Source: Nymphaea colorata (Eukaryota; Streptophyta; Magnoliopsida; Nymphaeales; Nymphaeaceae). From it: DNA of 64,000 bases. Below the pieces are notes generated by a model. That model ran no database searches. It saw only the letters and a list, made by a program, of their open reading frames with translations, and was not told the DNA's origin. This document shows positions 11,791-23,281 of this stretch, piece by piece. The translations under genes and the position numbers were made by a program. The DNA is taken from assembly GCF_008831285.2 (NCBI RefSeq), contig NC_045138.2, positions 4,677,205 through 4,741,204 on the forward strand, written 5' to 3'. Numbering within the stretch: the first letter of the stretch is position 1; each line of letters opens with the position of its first letter.

Positions 11791-12475
11791 TCTTCATTTT
11801 CTTTTCATCTTTATCTCCTCATGGCCAAAGGAGATAACACTCGATCTCTATTTTAGAGACAAGAGGCTATGCTCGAGTACACCAGGAGCATGAAAAGATG
11901 AGATGATCTTTCATTTCATGATTGAATCATGTTTTCTCTTTTATTGAATATAGCATTGTTTTGGTTTCTTCATTTTCTCTCTTCTTCATCTCCCCATAGC
12001 TGTACGAGATAGTCTTCTAACTTTTATTTAAGAGTTAAGAAGTTATGCTCAAGTGCATTGAGAGCATGAGAAGATGAGACGATAGTTCATTTTATGATTA
12101 AATCATGCTCTTTCTTTTCATGAAAACATTCTTGTTATTCTTTTGCTTCCTCCTATTTTTCTCTCTTCTTCCTCTCCCCTTGGTCGTATGAGGTAGCCCT
12201 TAATCTCTATTTTAGAGTCAAAAGGCTATGCTCGAGTGCACCGAAAGCATGAGAAGACGAGATGACCTTTCATTTTCATGCTTGAATCATGTTATTTTAT
12301 TTATTTAAAATAGCCTTGTTTTCCTTCCCCCTTTCTCTCTTCCTCATTTCCCCACGGCCAAAGGAGAAAGCTCTCAATCTCTATTTTAGAGTCAAGAGGT
12401 TATGCTCTAGTGCACCACGAGCATGGGAAGATGAGATGATTTATTATTTCATAGTTACATCATGCCCTCCCTCCG
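11790..12475 (+). repeat. Tandem array, four copies of ~177 bp
   Basis: The block ending GAGCATGARAAGATGAGATGAT recurs at about 11888, 12062, 12246 and 12420, giving spacings near 174, 184 and 174 bases. Each unit contains TTTCTCTCTTCTTCATCTCCCC, an 'ATCTCTATTTTAGAGTCAAG' block and GTTATGCTCGAGTGCACC, and differs by roughly a tenth to a fifth of positions. It lies inside E1 upstream of the duplicated block and is absent from the second copy. Confidence 0.75.
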
Positions 12476-12700
12476 AAGGTGAATTTTTCTCTCTCTATCT
12501 CTCTTTCTTTCAATATTGCCTACATAATATCCATGCATAATTGCTTGGTTTTCCATTTATATGTGAATGTATGGAAAGAATGAGAGTGTGGTTTGGGGTT
12601 CTTTATTTTCATATTAATTTTTGAGGTTGGGGAATGTCCAACCCAAGAAAAATCCTCACGAAAATATACATGTTAATATGCATTTGCATGTCATTTTACG

Positions 12701-15700
12701 CTAGTTTCTTTCCTAATCACCCAATTAAGAATCCTAATGAGTGTTTCGTTATATTGCTTGTTTTTCTTCCATACCCAACGGTGGGAGAAATATATTCCTT
12801 GTGACAAACCAAATAATAACATTCAATGTTTATATAAATCATATTTTCCAAAACATTTTCAAAGGAAACCTTCTAATGCGGCCTTAGACACTTAACTTAA
12901 ACTCTTGCATGAGTCCAAGCTCCCCTCCGGCCCACATCAAACTCGAAGTCGGTAATTTTAAGTTATTTCTTGATTTCTAATCTTGTGAATGCACGTTTGT
13001 ATATACATGTTACATACATATATGTGCCCATGATGATCTCCCTCATCTTCCTCTCTCTCTCTATGCTTTCACTATCCATTTTACAAATTTTGCATGTACA
13101 TGAATGCGTATGTACATACGCTCTATTTCCTCTTTTTTAAATATTTTATTCCTCTTTACAAGACAAATATCTTCCCATACAAAATTTTTTATACATACCC
13201 ATATATATGTATCTATGTTTTTCTTTCCCTCTCAAACCTTTCTTTCTCTTCAAATACCTCTTTTTCTCCTAAACTTTCATATGTGTGTATGTGTGATGAT
13301 ATGTACACGTATATGCATGTATTTCTCAATCTCTATCTCTTTCTTTTTGTGACAGTGTTTTATCTCTTGTATTTTTTTTTAACATTTTCCTTTCATGATG
13401 TTTTTATTTACCGACTTCACTAAGACCACAAACCAAGTAATGACTCAATATTGGAATCATGCTTGATGATCTACAACCTCAATCTATTTTTAAAAACTTT
13501 TCATTCTTATATAGAATAATTATGAAAACAAGAATCCTAGATGTATGTTATGGTAGGAATGCATTTAGATGAATGTCATGGTAGGAATGCCTTATTATCT
13601 TTTAATTATGTAGGATCAACATATTCATGCATTCACATTCACTTAATATCACAAATGAGTACAATCACATTTCTAAAAGAGCTTAAGCAAGATGAGATGA
13701 AACTCTAATTAGGTGGTAACCGAATCAGAGCAAAAACCTACTTAAGTCTTAAGAGAACACTAAAATGATTTCAAAATGATTTTTCAAGCTTTTCAAATGA
13801 TATTCATAAGGATTTCCTTCTAGTTTTCTCCAAAATATTTCATATTCTCAAGTAACTTTTCAAGAATCTTTTCAAAAGTTTGAAACAACAAACTTTCAAT
13901 ATTTTTTTACACCGCATATAGAATCAATGATAAACATATCCCTTGGGTTGATTACCCCCGGTAAAGGCACCGGGAACAGTCGATCCTCGTACCAACGGGC
14001 GAGTCCATTTCTTTCCTATTTCAAAACAAAACCTCTTTTTTTTTTAAGCACTCCAAAACCAATAAAATTTTGGGATGCAAACAGATTTAAAGAGAGATAG
14101 TATAAAGCATGTGCAGCATTAGAGTGCTGCATACAGAAAATAGCCACAAATTCAACAAACGATAAAGTCATCTATCCCAATGTTTTATACCTCCATTTCA
14201 TGTATAGGCTGATTGCAATAATAACAGCAAAAACATTCTAGATGCCAAAGCGCACCCATGCAATTTAAGAAGCGGTGATGACCTATTTCATTGTTGCAAC
14301 CAGCACATAACCTGTAAAGAGGGACACAGAGATGTCTAAAATGTGGCATTGTCATGGAATACAGATTCCACATCAGTGATGAGTACATATGCATATGATT
14401 GATTGGAGTAAATGGATATAGCAGCACTGAATGTTCACATTGCAATGCTATTCTAAGAATCAAGATAAAAACAGGTCCACAGCAAAAACAGAGAATAGCT
14501 CGTGCTAGCAGGAACAAAGGATAGAATTACCACATTTAGAGGAGACGGAATCTTCTCACAAAGATGACATAGTGGAAAATGAAAGAAGTCGGCAAAGAAG
14601 CTTCTCTAGGGAATCAATGGTGAGGACTTAGAGAGATACAGAGCGAGAGAAGTTGGGAATTTAATAAAAATACAAAATAAACTTATCATCATCTCTGGAA
14701 GATTGATAGGATGATTTGTGCCTCCTCTTCTTGCCGACCTTCTCGTTCTGCTTCGTCAGACTACATAAGAGAACTAGAAAATAAGAGATGGAGGATTTTC
14801 AGAGCGGAATGAAGATCTTTGTCAGACTGATGAGAATGCCGCTTCAATCTCTTCCTCCTATGAGGCAGTAGGGGAGGATGAAGCGTCGAAGAGAAGATAA
14901 GCAGAGCCCAACGTGCGATGAGTTTATGCCCTAACGGGCAAAAAAAAATTTCTGTAAACATTTCTCTCTCGCGGTGGAAAGATGTTTCCGGAAACGCCTT
15001 CAACGGTTAAAAATATATTTCTGCATTTGATAAACCAGAAATATTTAAAAGAATTAAAATATATTGCCTCAGCTACAGGAAATTTCCAGCCCATCTCAGA
15101 TTCATGAATTTAAGGACAGATCTCATCACATTCAACCTCTAATCCGATGTTTTTGCCATAAGTTCCTAGGAAACAAATCCTCTTTTTTCACATAGTAGTA
15201 AAATCCAGTGTTTGTTTCCACTATGCATCCCACGTAAAAGGGATCATAGCCAGATCAGCTTTGGAATTGAAATCTGAGGTTAATTGTCAAACACACTCTT
15301 AGTATCTGAAGATGAAACGCGTAAACCAAAGGAACTAGGTGCTAGATATGTACAAAATATCAAACCATGCATGTGTGGAGGTTGGCATCCCCTGTACACT
15401 TGGACAGATTTTGGGTTTAGATTTTGGGCTTGGCTCGGGGCAATGGACTGTTGGCTGCTTTATATGTTTGTGAATTTTATATGTGTCGCTTCCCTTAAAA
15501 TAGCGGTTTATGCCGTGTGTGAATTTCTATTCCATAAATGGATCCTTCTCCCACTGATTTAAATCAACAATTATGAATATATGATGCAATTCTCAAATTT
15601 TTTAAATAAATAATTTTAAATCCTTGTTAGTAATCAAATATCTATGTTTGAAATTTAAAATTTCAAATATGATCTCTTGGACTTTTCAAGTATGTCTTGG

Positions 15701-17909
15701 AGATAAAAATGGAGAGTGTTATGCAAATGATTTAACGTTATAAAAAAAATCTTTTGAATAAAAGAAACATTATTATTGTTAAATATAATGTGGCGACTTA
15801 TAAGAGAACAACATCTATAAAAGCAAAGATGTAATAAAAATAATAATAACATTGTTATCAACGAGCGTGATCATCCACCTTAATTTGCAAAAAAAATCAA
15901 GTTACTTAACCTTATTGTAAACTGAGAGTATAAATATCAAATCTAACAATATTGATGTTACTCAAAGCAACTAACATTTTTGCTCAACAATAGAAATGTT
16001 ATTATTGTTGATGATAGTTTTGCAACCTATAAGGAAATGATATCTATAAAAATAAAGAAACCAACAAATATAATAATTACATCACTATCAACAAAAAAAT
16101 TTGGCGACGCACAGTTGTAATAAAAATCAAAGATATGCCTAGAGATTATTGAAAACAGAGAGTATAAATATCAAATCAAACACAATGATCCTTAAGGCCA
16201 ATAGTGGCCTTCCTTGGTAGAAAACCATGTTAAATCTCTTGCTTTCATTACAAGACCTCTCCCAACTTTTCTTCAGGCAGTCCTACTTAGAGTAAAGGAC
16301 CCTTCTCTCTCTCTCTTGGCTATCCAACCAGATGATTACCTCCAAACCGGGTTATCCTTTCTTCTTTTTTTTATAGTGGCGGTCCAGGAGTTGCGCATCT
16401 AGTAGTTTATAAGGGCGTCGTAATCATCGATACCAGAGGTATTCCTGTTCTGAGATATTGTGCACCGCTTGTTGTTTGAATTGCATCATTATAGTTCTTT
16501 GAAGAACTGGATTATTTCTTGTGGGTATCATCTTGCATTAGCATTTAATTATCAAGTACTTAAATGTGATTTTTTTTCTTGATAAACATAGCCTGCCTTA
16601 TTACAAGTAATTAAAAAAATCAACAAAATCGTTTCAACCTTAGTCATGTTAACCTTTTATTGTATTTTTTCCCCTTCTTCTTTAAGGTAGGGAGGACAAT
16701 CTCCTAGCAGCTTGCATGTAGAAGGATGATTGAGAGAAAAATAAGAAGAAAGATGTATGAACTAATAGTATATTACCAAAATACTTATCATCCTTTTTCT
16801 TAATCATCCATCATGATGACTCTAGTTTCTAGAGTCACCATGGCAAATGAAACTGTTTAGAGTTCAATGGCAGTCGTTATACTATGCATTTGCAAATCTT
16901 TCTCTTTCTTTTTCCTTGTTAAGCACACGAGTACTGCATATGCTGAGAGGGAGGAGCATATGCGATGCTGTTGGATTTGGTTGCACAGCAGATGTTCTCT
17001 TCATATATACTTCTGTTTCTAAAACTTTTAGTTGATGGATATATCCTTAGAGGTCACATTTTCAACAGATAATACAGCAACTTCAAGTCGATCCTTACAA
17101 AATTATGAGAGCCTCACCGACCCAAGGCAAGATTTAGTCATTAAATAATGCTTCAATTTTTGTATGCCTCCTTAACCTTAAAACATCTAGATGGTATGTG
17201 TTAGCTTGACATTCAGGTGAAGTTGAAAATGATCCTGATCTGGTTTAGTGCTTTTGTCCATGAATAGTGCACTAGGTTCGATTCTGGGCTTTTTTTGGAT
17301 CGGACTGACTCAGATACATTTGCAACCAAAGTTTCAGGTGCTTTAGTTGGTTGAATCCTTTTATTTTTCATATGTTCTGATTCATGGGGATACCAAATTC
17401 AAACTTTCTTTCACGTAGCACCATCAATGTACTTTAAATAGATCTCTTTTTTTGGATTTTTTCTTTACCAAAAAGTTAGTTTTGATTGGGTGAAGCATAG
17501 TTAGTTGAACCAGCGAACAGATGAAAATCTAGTTGCCAATTCAATCCCATGGATGCTACTCATCTGAATTGCAAACAGTAAATGTAGATATTTTAGTTGA
17601 TATTTCACTCCAAGTTCAATGCTGCCGTGTGCCAAATGTTAAAATTTAAGAATTTATTGTTAAAAAATAATTATCAGATATGTATTACCCATGATTTATG
17701 ATGCAGTGACCGTTTATAGTGACTTTAATGATGATTTATTTTAAATTTTATCCATCCGGCAGGCATACAACCACCTCCAACACCGGTCTACTTCCAAGGG
17801 TCCATTGTGATTGTGGTCTACACTGTGCCTTGCAACTTGTTTGCGTGGATCGTGAAGCGCTAGTCTCACGCCTGTACTATAAACATTCTGTTCCTACTCT
17901 TATGTGTTA
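12701..17909. repeat. Segmental duplication block B, copy 1
   Basis: From GCTAGTTTCTTTCCTAATCA to CTACTCTTATGTGTT this 5.2-kb block matches 54028-59180 in direct orientation, with scattered substitutions and a few clear indels. It includes the right part of element E1 and about 2.8 kb of flanking DNA, so it was copied as genomic sequence, not by transposition of E1 alone. Apart from the LIM exon I see no gene. The tail (15095-17909) is AT-rich, with hydrophobic-looking open frames that are disrupted between the two copies. Confidence 0.85.
14191..14311 (-). pseudogene. DA1-type LIM-domain exon, captured
   Basis: On the minus strand an acceptor (CTCTTTACAG) precedes, and a donor (GAG|GTATAA) follows, a 121-nt open exon encoding LCAGCNNEIGHHRFLNCMGA, then WHLECFCCYYC and NQPIHEME. 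The CxxC ... HxxC, CxxC zinc ligands of a LIM domain are intact. The NEIGxxRFLxCMGxxWHxEC signature is that of the single LIM domain of DA1/DAR ubiquitin-activated peptidases, which limit organ and seed size. Two typical residues are changed (WHP to WHL, FRC to FCC). No UIM or peptidase exon is nearby. It sits inside element E1, so it is probably a captured exon. A further minus-strand CxxC piece (about 14520-14600, LCHLCEKIPS) might be a second shuffled exon. Confidence 0.65.
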
Positions 17910-18415
17910 ACCTAGACATATACCAGGACACCAGCTTGAACATGGTAATCATTGTGCCCATGCGAGAGCCGAAGCTAACATAGACCCCCCTGCGAGAGCC
18001 GAACCTAACATAGGCCTCGGGGCATGGCAGTCGTGGAGCTAATAAGCATCAACCAGTGCATTGTGAGCATAAAATTCTCTGAAACACCTTTCTTTTCTTG
18101 AAACAAGTTTTAACAAGGTCCTCGTATGCTAATAAGCCACATTCCAGGCTGCTTATGTAATAAAAACTACGTTTATTGAGAACACTGAGAATCAAAAGTG
18201 GTCGTTTGGCAGCAGCAACACACTGTTACTGTTACTATCTCATAAATATATTCCAAAGTCTCGTAAATATATTCCAAAAAATAAGATAGATTCATAAAAC
18301 AAATAAGTGTTTCATAAATTGGCTCCATTATTTAGGACACGTTGATGAGATAGTAATAATATGTTTGTATTGCCAAATGGCTTCAAATTCACATGGTTAA
18401 ATGCAAAATGGCTAC
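17910..18415. other. Spacer with a 30-bp direct duplication
   Basis: TGCGAGAGCCGAASCTAACA occurs twice about 30 bases apart (around 17960 and 17990), starting just past the edge of block B. Nothing else is recognisable. Confidence 0.5.
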
Positions 18416-18934
18416 CTCGATCATGTAATGCATGGCTACATCCCTTCCATTTGCTTCGGCATCCTGCAGAACAAATTCACATCACAATATAAAAATAAAG
18501 CTGATTGGGGCTTATTAGATGCTGCAAGTGCAAAAGAATAATTGCCATATTAAACGCAAAATATTTACCTTAATAAGACTATAAATTGTGGGATCAGGTC
18601 CGGCCCCTGTTTCTTTTTCTCGTATTGAAATTTCATGTAGAATTTCTGCAAACAGACAGTCAGAAACATGGGCAGTGAACAATTTTGCTTCTCTTTCAAA
18701 CTTATACAAGGAATGAAAGTTATCCTACAGCGAGAGGAGATGCGCCATATGGCTTTCCTTTTCTTTGAGAGAAGCCTTTCTCCAGTACATACGTAACCTC
18801 CTTCAGCCGCATCTCAGATGATTCCAACCTATAGACATTCGCCAAGAAAGTTCTTAAAAAATGAATGCCAAGAGGGTCAACCAGATGCATCGCTCGTGAA
18901 TATGGATCTAAATCCCTGGTGAAAATTTGCCGCC
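18416..18934 (-). pseudogene. Two-exon fragment of an unrecognised conserved gene
   Basis: The minus strand shows a protein-like exon from about 18934 (after TGTTAG) down to a CTTATTAAG|GTAAAT donor at 18569. After a short intron ending TTCTGCAG comes a second exon (18463-18416, 16 codons, in phase) ending ATCGAG|GTAGCC. It reads from IFTRDLDPYSRAMHLVDPLG through FLRTFLANVYRLESSEMRLK and KGFSQRKGKPYGASPLAV; then a single extra base near 18730 shifts the frame to DNFHSLYKFEREAKLFTAHV and AGPDPTIYSLIK, and the second exon gives DAEANGRDVAMHYMIE. Codon-like composition and matched splice phases argue for a real gene origin. The frameshift suggests decay or a sequencing error. I cannot name the family. 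Confidence 0.55.
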
Positions 18935-19662
18935 CTAACATTTGCAAAGGTCATGACTTTTCCACCTTTGAATGGAGAATGAATGGTGGAATCTCACGGA
19001 TGTGAAAGACAGACTGCCAATTGGATCATGCCAAGAGATACTCGAGGATTTTTTATGAAAAATTCTCATGAATAAATCACCACCACCAATCTTTCCTTGG
19101 ATGATTCCACCGAAGTTTATGTTGAAGTGCACTTATTGTTTCTGCCTTGATGCATTAAAGCTCCCCAAATGTACATCTTATCCCGTAAATGCTGGCTTCT
19201 AAAGAGATTGGCCTTGGAAGAAAAATCTGCTTCCTTCCTTTTTCCATTGGCAATGAATTGTTATTGAGTCAATTCATAATTTCAATCTTGCTCTTTTATA
19301 CATACATAAAATCCATGTTGACTATCTTCCTTATCTTAAAGAAAAAGCTCGTATCTTAACTCTACAATGCCAGGTTGCCTGGAGAGATCTGGGCTTCTTT
19401 GGCAGGATCCGTTTATAAACGGAGCGAAGATAAAGGGATATTAAAAGCAGCTCAGAATTAAATCTATGCGTCTTTAGTCAACCATAGACGTGAAGTCTTT
19501 ATTGAGTAGTTTAAAAACTCGTTTTTTTCCAACTATCTTTCTCAACGGAGCAAAGAAGATGGGATGTACAATCAATGACTTGATAATTTTATATCATAAA
19601 CTTGTAATTTCCACATACGCAAATTCTGGAAGTCCGACACAGAAAAAGGTGAAGAGAAGGTC
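18935..19662. other. Gene-free spacer upstream of the two-exon fragment
   Basis: It could contain a further 5' exon of the minus-strand fragment (a frame with SSSISWHDPIGSLSF lies near 19040), but no clear splice-supported exon was seen. Confidence 0.4.
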
Positions 19663-20052
19663 AATATGAATTTTATATCAGCCTGTCACATGAATTTTGA
19701 AATCCTATTTCCAAAACTAAAATTTTAAAACCTAACCTTATGTCCTCCTCCACGTCAACGAGGCGCTTGGGAAACAGCCATATATTTTTCACCTCCAAGA
19801 TGGACCTATGTCTATTTGGGATGCCAAGCATGAATATACAAGCAGTTTATGTCATGCACACATGCACTCACTCCATGAATGCACCCACTCATATTCACCA
19901 AAATCTATGTGAATCAAGTAGGAGTTGCTCCCATGATCAAGTCATATTGTATGCACCCACTCATATTTACTAAAATCTAAGTGAATCAAGTAGGAGTTGC
20001 TCCCATGATCAAGTCATATCATGTGATCACCTTGCTGCAAGTATGACATTAT
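19663..20052 (-). repeat. Repeat family R, copy 3 (inverted, partial)
   Basis: Reverse complement of the right third of R copy 1 (about 5100-5400): shared landmarks are TAGATTTTAGTGAATATGAG, the ATGGAGTGAGTGCATG block and TTAGGTTTTAAAATTTTAG. A 70-bp segment containing GTAGGAGTTGCTCCCATGAT is tandemly duplicated here (about 19881-19951 and 19952-20020), which is not so in the other copies. Confidence 0.65.
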
Positions 20053-20140
20053 AATAACGTGTTCATCTTCATGTTGATGTCAGTAACAACTGACAATTCT
20101 TCACTGTTAAAATTGCCAAGTTCCTCTAGAAAAGTTTTCT

Positions 20141-20950
20141 GTGTCTATTGACTCGAGGGTGGTTTATTCAAGTTCCTGTGTAAAGGCTAAAAAGGAAGAA
20201 TGCAGAGGCCTTACTGCCAGTAACCCAGAAAACCCAACGTGGAGAGGAAGGAAGAAGAAGAAGGAAATAAACACCCCAGTCGGTAACATAAGAGCAGGAA
20301 AATGGGCAGGCAGGAAAAAAAAAAGAGTACAACAAAAAGAATGGAAGCATATCACCATTCACAGTAGAACAAGTTGTTGTATACCTGCAGGGAAGTCGAG
20401 TGGGACGTCTTTCTTCCTAGGACCTCAAGAACCGCAGGGGAGAAGAAGCAAACGACTTCAGATGGAGAGCAAAGAGACAGTGAGGTTGAAGAGGGAGATG
20501 GGGGAAAAAAGGCAACCTTACCAACAAAGTGGGGATCTTCCGCTTCTTTCCAGACGAAGACGCAGGGGATGGGGAGCTTTGATTGTCTGCTTCAGGAGGC
20601 AGCGACGGATGCCTTCTACTTAGAGCAAGAGGCAGCGATGGACAGGAAGAGGCAGCGACGGAGAGCAGTTTGATTGCAGACGGAGAGAAGGAGACGTCAA
20701 TGCTTCAGGCAGCTTCGGCAAAGAAGAAGACACAGGGATGAAGAGCAAAAGGCAGCGAAAGAGAAGCAGTGCAAAGGATGAAGAGGAATACGGAGGCCTT
20801 CGATGGAGAGTAGGAGAACAAGAGACAGCGACGGAGAAAAAGGGAGCTTCGGAGAAGAAGGGACCTGGAGAAGGGGGCTTCAGGGGAGCTGCTGGAGCCT
20901 GGATCGCTCTGGACTGCAGTTGAAGTAATGAACAAGTAAGATCAGACACT
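20141..20950 (+). other. Purine-rich low-complexity block
   Basis: G/A-rich on the plus strand with recurring GAGAGCAAAGGCAGCGA-like words, especially 20460-20880. Overlapping open frames on both strands (up to 160 codons) come from the biased composition. They show no domain and are not called as genes. It may be a leader-like segment of a DNA element, similar in character to the pyrimidine-rich leaders at 23400 and 61260 but in the opposite orientation. Confidence 0.4.
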
Positions 20951-21660
20951 TGTCAATTCGTGTGAACTTGTGACAAAAAGATGTTCAAAAATTTTCTTTT
21001 TAGGTTATATACAAGCAAGAAAACACCTTACCATGAGATGCAAGGATGGCAGTGACAACAAAGTCGAAATGACTTGGTGGCAACCTGCCTAAAAAGGCAT
21101 ACCATAACTAGTCATTTTAGAGAGGCACACAAAAAGACAAGTCTTTATTTTGATTTTTAAGGATATTATGTTTCTGCGTTTTAAGTAATAGAATAATGTA
21201 TCTAAGTTAAGTCTCTCTCTCTCTTTTGTTTTCTGGAGTGAGTGGGGTTTCACTTATTGCTTCAAGGCCGAAGCTCCCATCCATCCCCACATCAACTAAA
21301 ATACATGGTCTACGTCAGTGCCCTCAGATATCCCTCTATTAAATCAAATTACTCAAAGGTGTCATTCTCATGAGGTCATGCCACTGCTTATCCAGTATGA
21401 TACCATAATCACCACTCTTCCTCTCATCTGCAGTAGATAAATTCAAATTATGATTCGTGTAGCCACCCCAATTTTTTCAAGTCTTTTTTACAGCACATTT
21501 CAAGTATTCTTCGTCCCCAAACACTTCAATTTATCCTAATTCCGATCAATTTATTCTTTAATTTGATTATCAACCGTCGTTGGGACTTATTTGGATTAAA
21601 TTTCGGACTTAGAATGACAAAGCCCAATCTCAATTTACTCTTATTTCATAATTCAATCTT
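20951..21660. other. Gene-free spacer
   Basis: Includes a short CT run near 21212 and a CATCTGCAGTAGATAAATTC block at about 21426 that recurs in similar form near 22624. No coding evidence. Confidence 0.5.
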
Positions 21661-22600
21661 GGATCCAGTCCAACAACTTATACAAAAGCCTAAACAAATC
21701 CTTAGATCTAAATCTGGATCGAAATCCTAGCTCCATGTCCAAAACAGAACCCTAGATCAAAATCAGGATCCAAATCCCTGCTCCATATCTAAAACAGATC
21801 CCTAGATCCACATTCAGATCCAAATAGCAGCTCTATATTCAAAACAGCTCCTTAGATCAATATCCAGATCCAAATATCTGCTTCAAATCAAACAGGTCCG
21901 AAAATCTAGATTCAGATACAAATTGCAGCGCAAGATCCAAAAAAATTCTTTGATCCATATTCAGATCTAAATTACAGCTCTAGATCCAAAACAGATCCTT
22001 AGATCCATATCTAAATATCAATTACAGTTATAGATCCAAAACAGATCCATATCCAGATATAAATTTCAGCTCCGTATAAAAAAATAGATCCCAAATCTAA
22101 ATCCATATCCAAATTACAGCTCCATATCCAAAATAGATCCTTAGATACACATCCAAATCCAACTACTATTATGGATAAAAAAAGGGTCAATATCCAATTC
22201 GTAATTCTAAAACCAGATCCAAGGGATAATTTTAGATCCAGGCCTAGATCCAAATCTCAATTCTAGACTCATTAGATTCCAATTTGTGCCGTCCATACAA
22301 GTTAGATCGGATGCATATTCAAGATCCAAAATCTAGATGCAAATCCTTATTCCGTTCCAAAATTCTTAATTTAGATCCAATTCCATGTTTCTGCTTCAAT
22401 CCAGATTTAAATATGAACTTAGATCCAAATCCGTGATTTTAGATCCAAATTTGAGATTCCAATTCAAATATATTGTTATGGATCCATTGTAATCTTTTGA
22501 TCCAGATCCATCTCCAAATCTGAAACATGGATACATTTTCAAATCACAATCCATATTGGAGATCTAATTATATTTTTATCAATTGTTTTATATTTTATAA
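21660..22600. repeat. Degenerate AGATCCAAA tandem field
   Basis: Roughly forty variants of CTTAGATCCAAATCCAGATC and GCTCCATATCCAAAACAGAT are strung together with a loose 25-35-base rhythm. It is the reverse-complement theme of 2100-2560. No open frame of interest. Confidence 0.7.
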
Positions 22601-23281
22601 ATCCAAATCCACTCTTCCTCTCATCTGGTGTAGATAAATTCAGATTATGAAGAGCTAGCTGCATGGCATGTTTCTATAGCGGGTAATAGTGGCACTTTTC
22701 TCAAAGTATCAAAATTTTATCTTCGATGGAGAACTATATACATGAGAAGTGTTGTTAGATTTGAAGGTGGCACGATCCAATTCAGATGGAACTTCTAGGC
22801 CGTCTCAGTGTTTAATTCGATTTCGTTCTCTTTTAACTCTAGTGCTCAACGGGTTTCAAAGATTCCGAATAAGAAGATGCCATCTCTTCTCAAATGTTGA
22901 AACGAAATTAAAATTTTCTTTGTCCCTTCATTTTTGTGAACTTCATTTTTCTGCCGTTTGTTTTTCTCCTCTTTTTCTATACTCCCCAACGATTTCATTT
23001 TCTGTCGCTCGTAAAAGTAATAAACAGGAAATCTCTTTAATGTAGTCTGCCACTTTAATCTCTTCATCCCAACTGTTGTTCCTTTGCAATTTTTTCCTCC
23101 TCTTGCTGCTCTTCCTATGTTAAGGGTTGACTTTTTAAAAAATTTATGTACGTTCAACTAAAATTTTAAATTTACAAGTAAAATTTTGATTAAAAATATG
23201 AGGGTTGGCCCATGAATACTGCCTTCTTCCTTAGTTATATCAACACAATCCGATGGCGTGTGGTTCAGCCTACCATGTTTA
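22601..23281. other. Gene-free spacer
   Basis: Overlapping open frames of about 100 codons on both strands (22749-23157) lack any recognisable motif and are not called. Confidence 0.5.

Larger units (their letters stand above)
10595..15094 (+). mobile_element. Harbinger/Tourist-like element E1 carrying a DA1 LIM exon
   Basis: The left end GGGCCCGTTTGATGG plus CTGAAAAT is preceded by TTA (10592-10594). The right end is truncated in this copy, but its counterpart at 56216-56221 reads, in reverse complement, GGGCCCATTTGATGGGCTGAAAAT and is followed by TTA. Both subterminal regions are full of AAATATATTTC and CAGAAATATATTT in opposite orientation, giving long inverted ends. The 3-bp TTA target site and GGGCCC-type TIR fit PIF/Harbinger. 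The 4.5-kb interior has no transposase. It holds a possible retroelement LTR-like section, a tandem array and a LIM-domain exon. A 53-bp deletion removed the right TIR here. Confidence 0.55.

Noticed and set aside
20141-20950. Open frames of up to 160 codons on both strands
   Set aside because: Purine-rich low-complexity DNA opens several frames at once; Lys/Arg/Glu/Gln content reflects base bias and no motif was seen.
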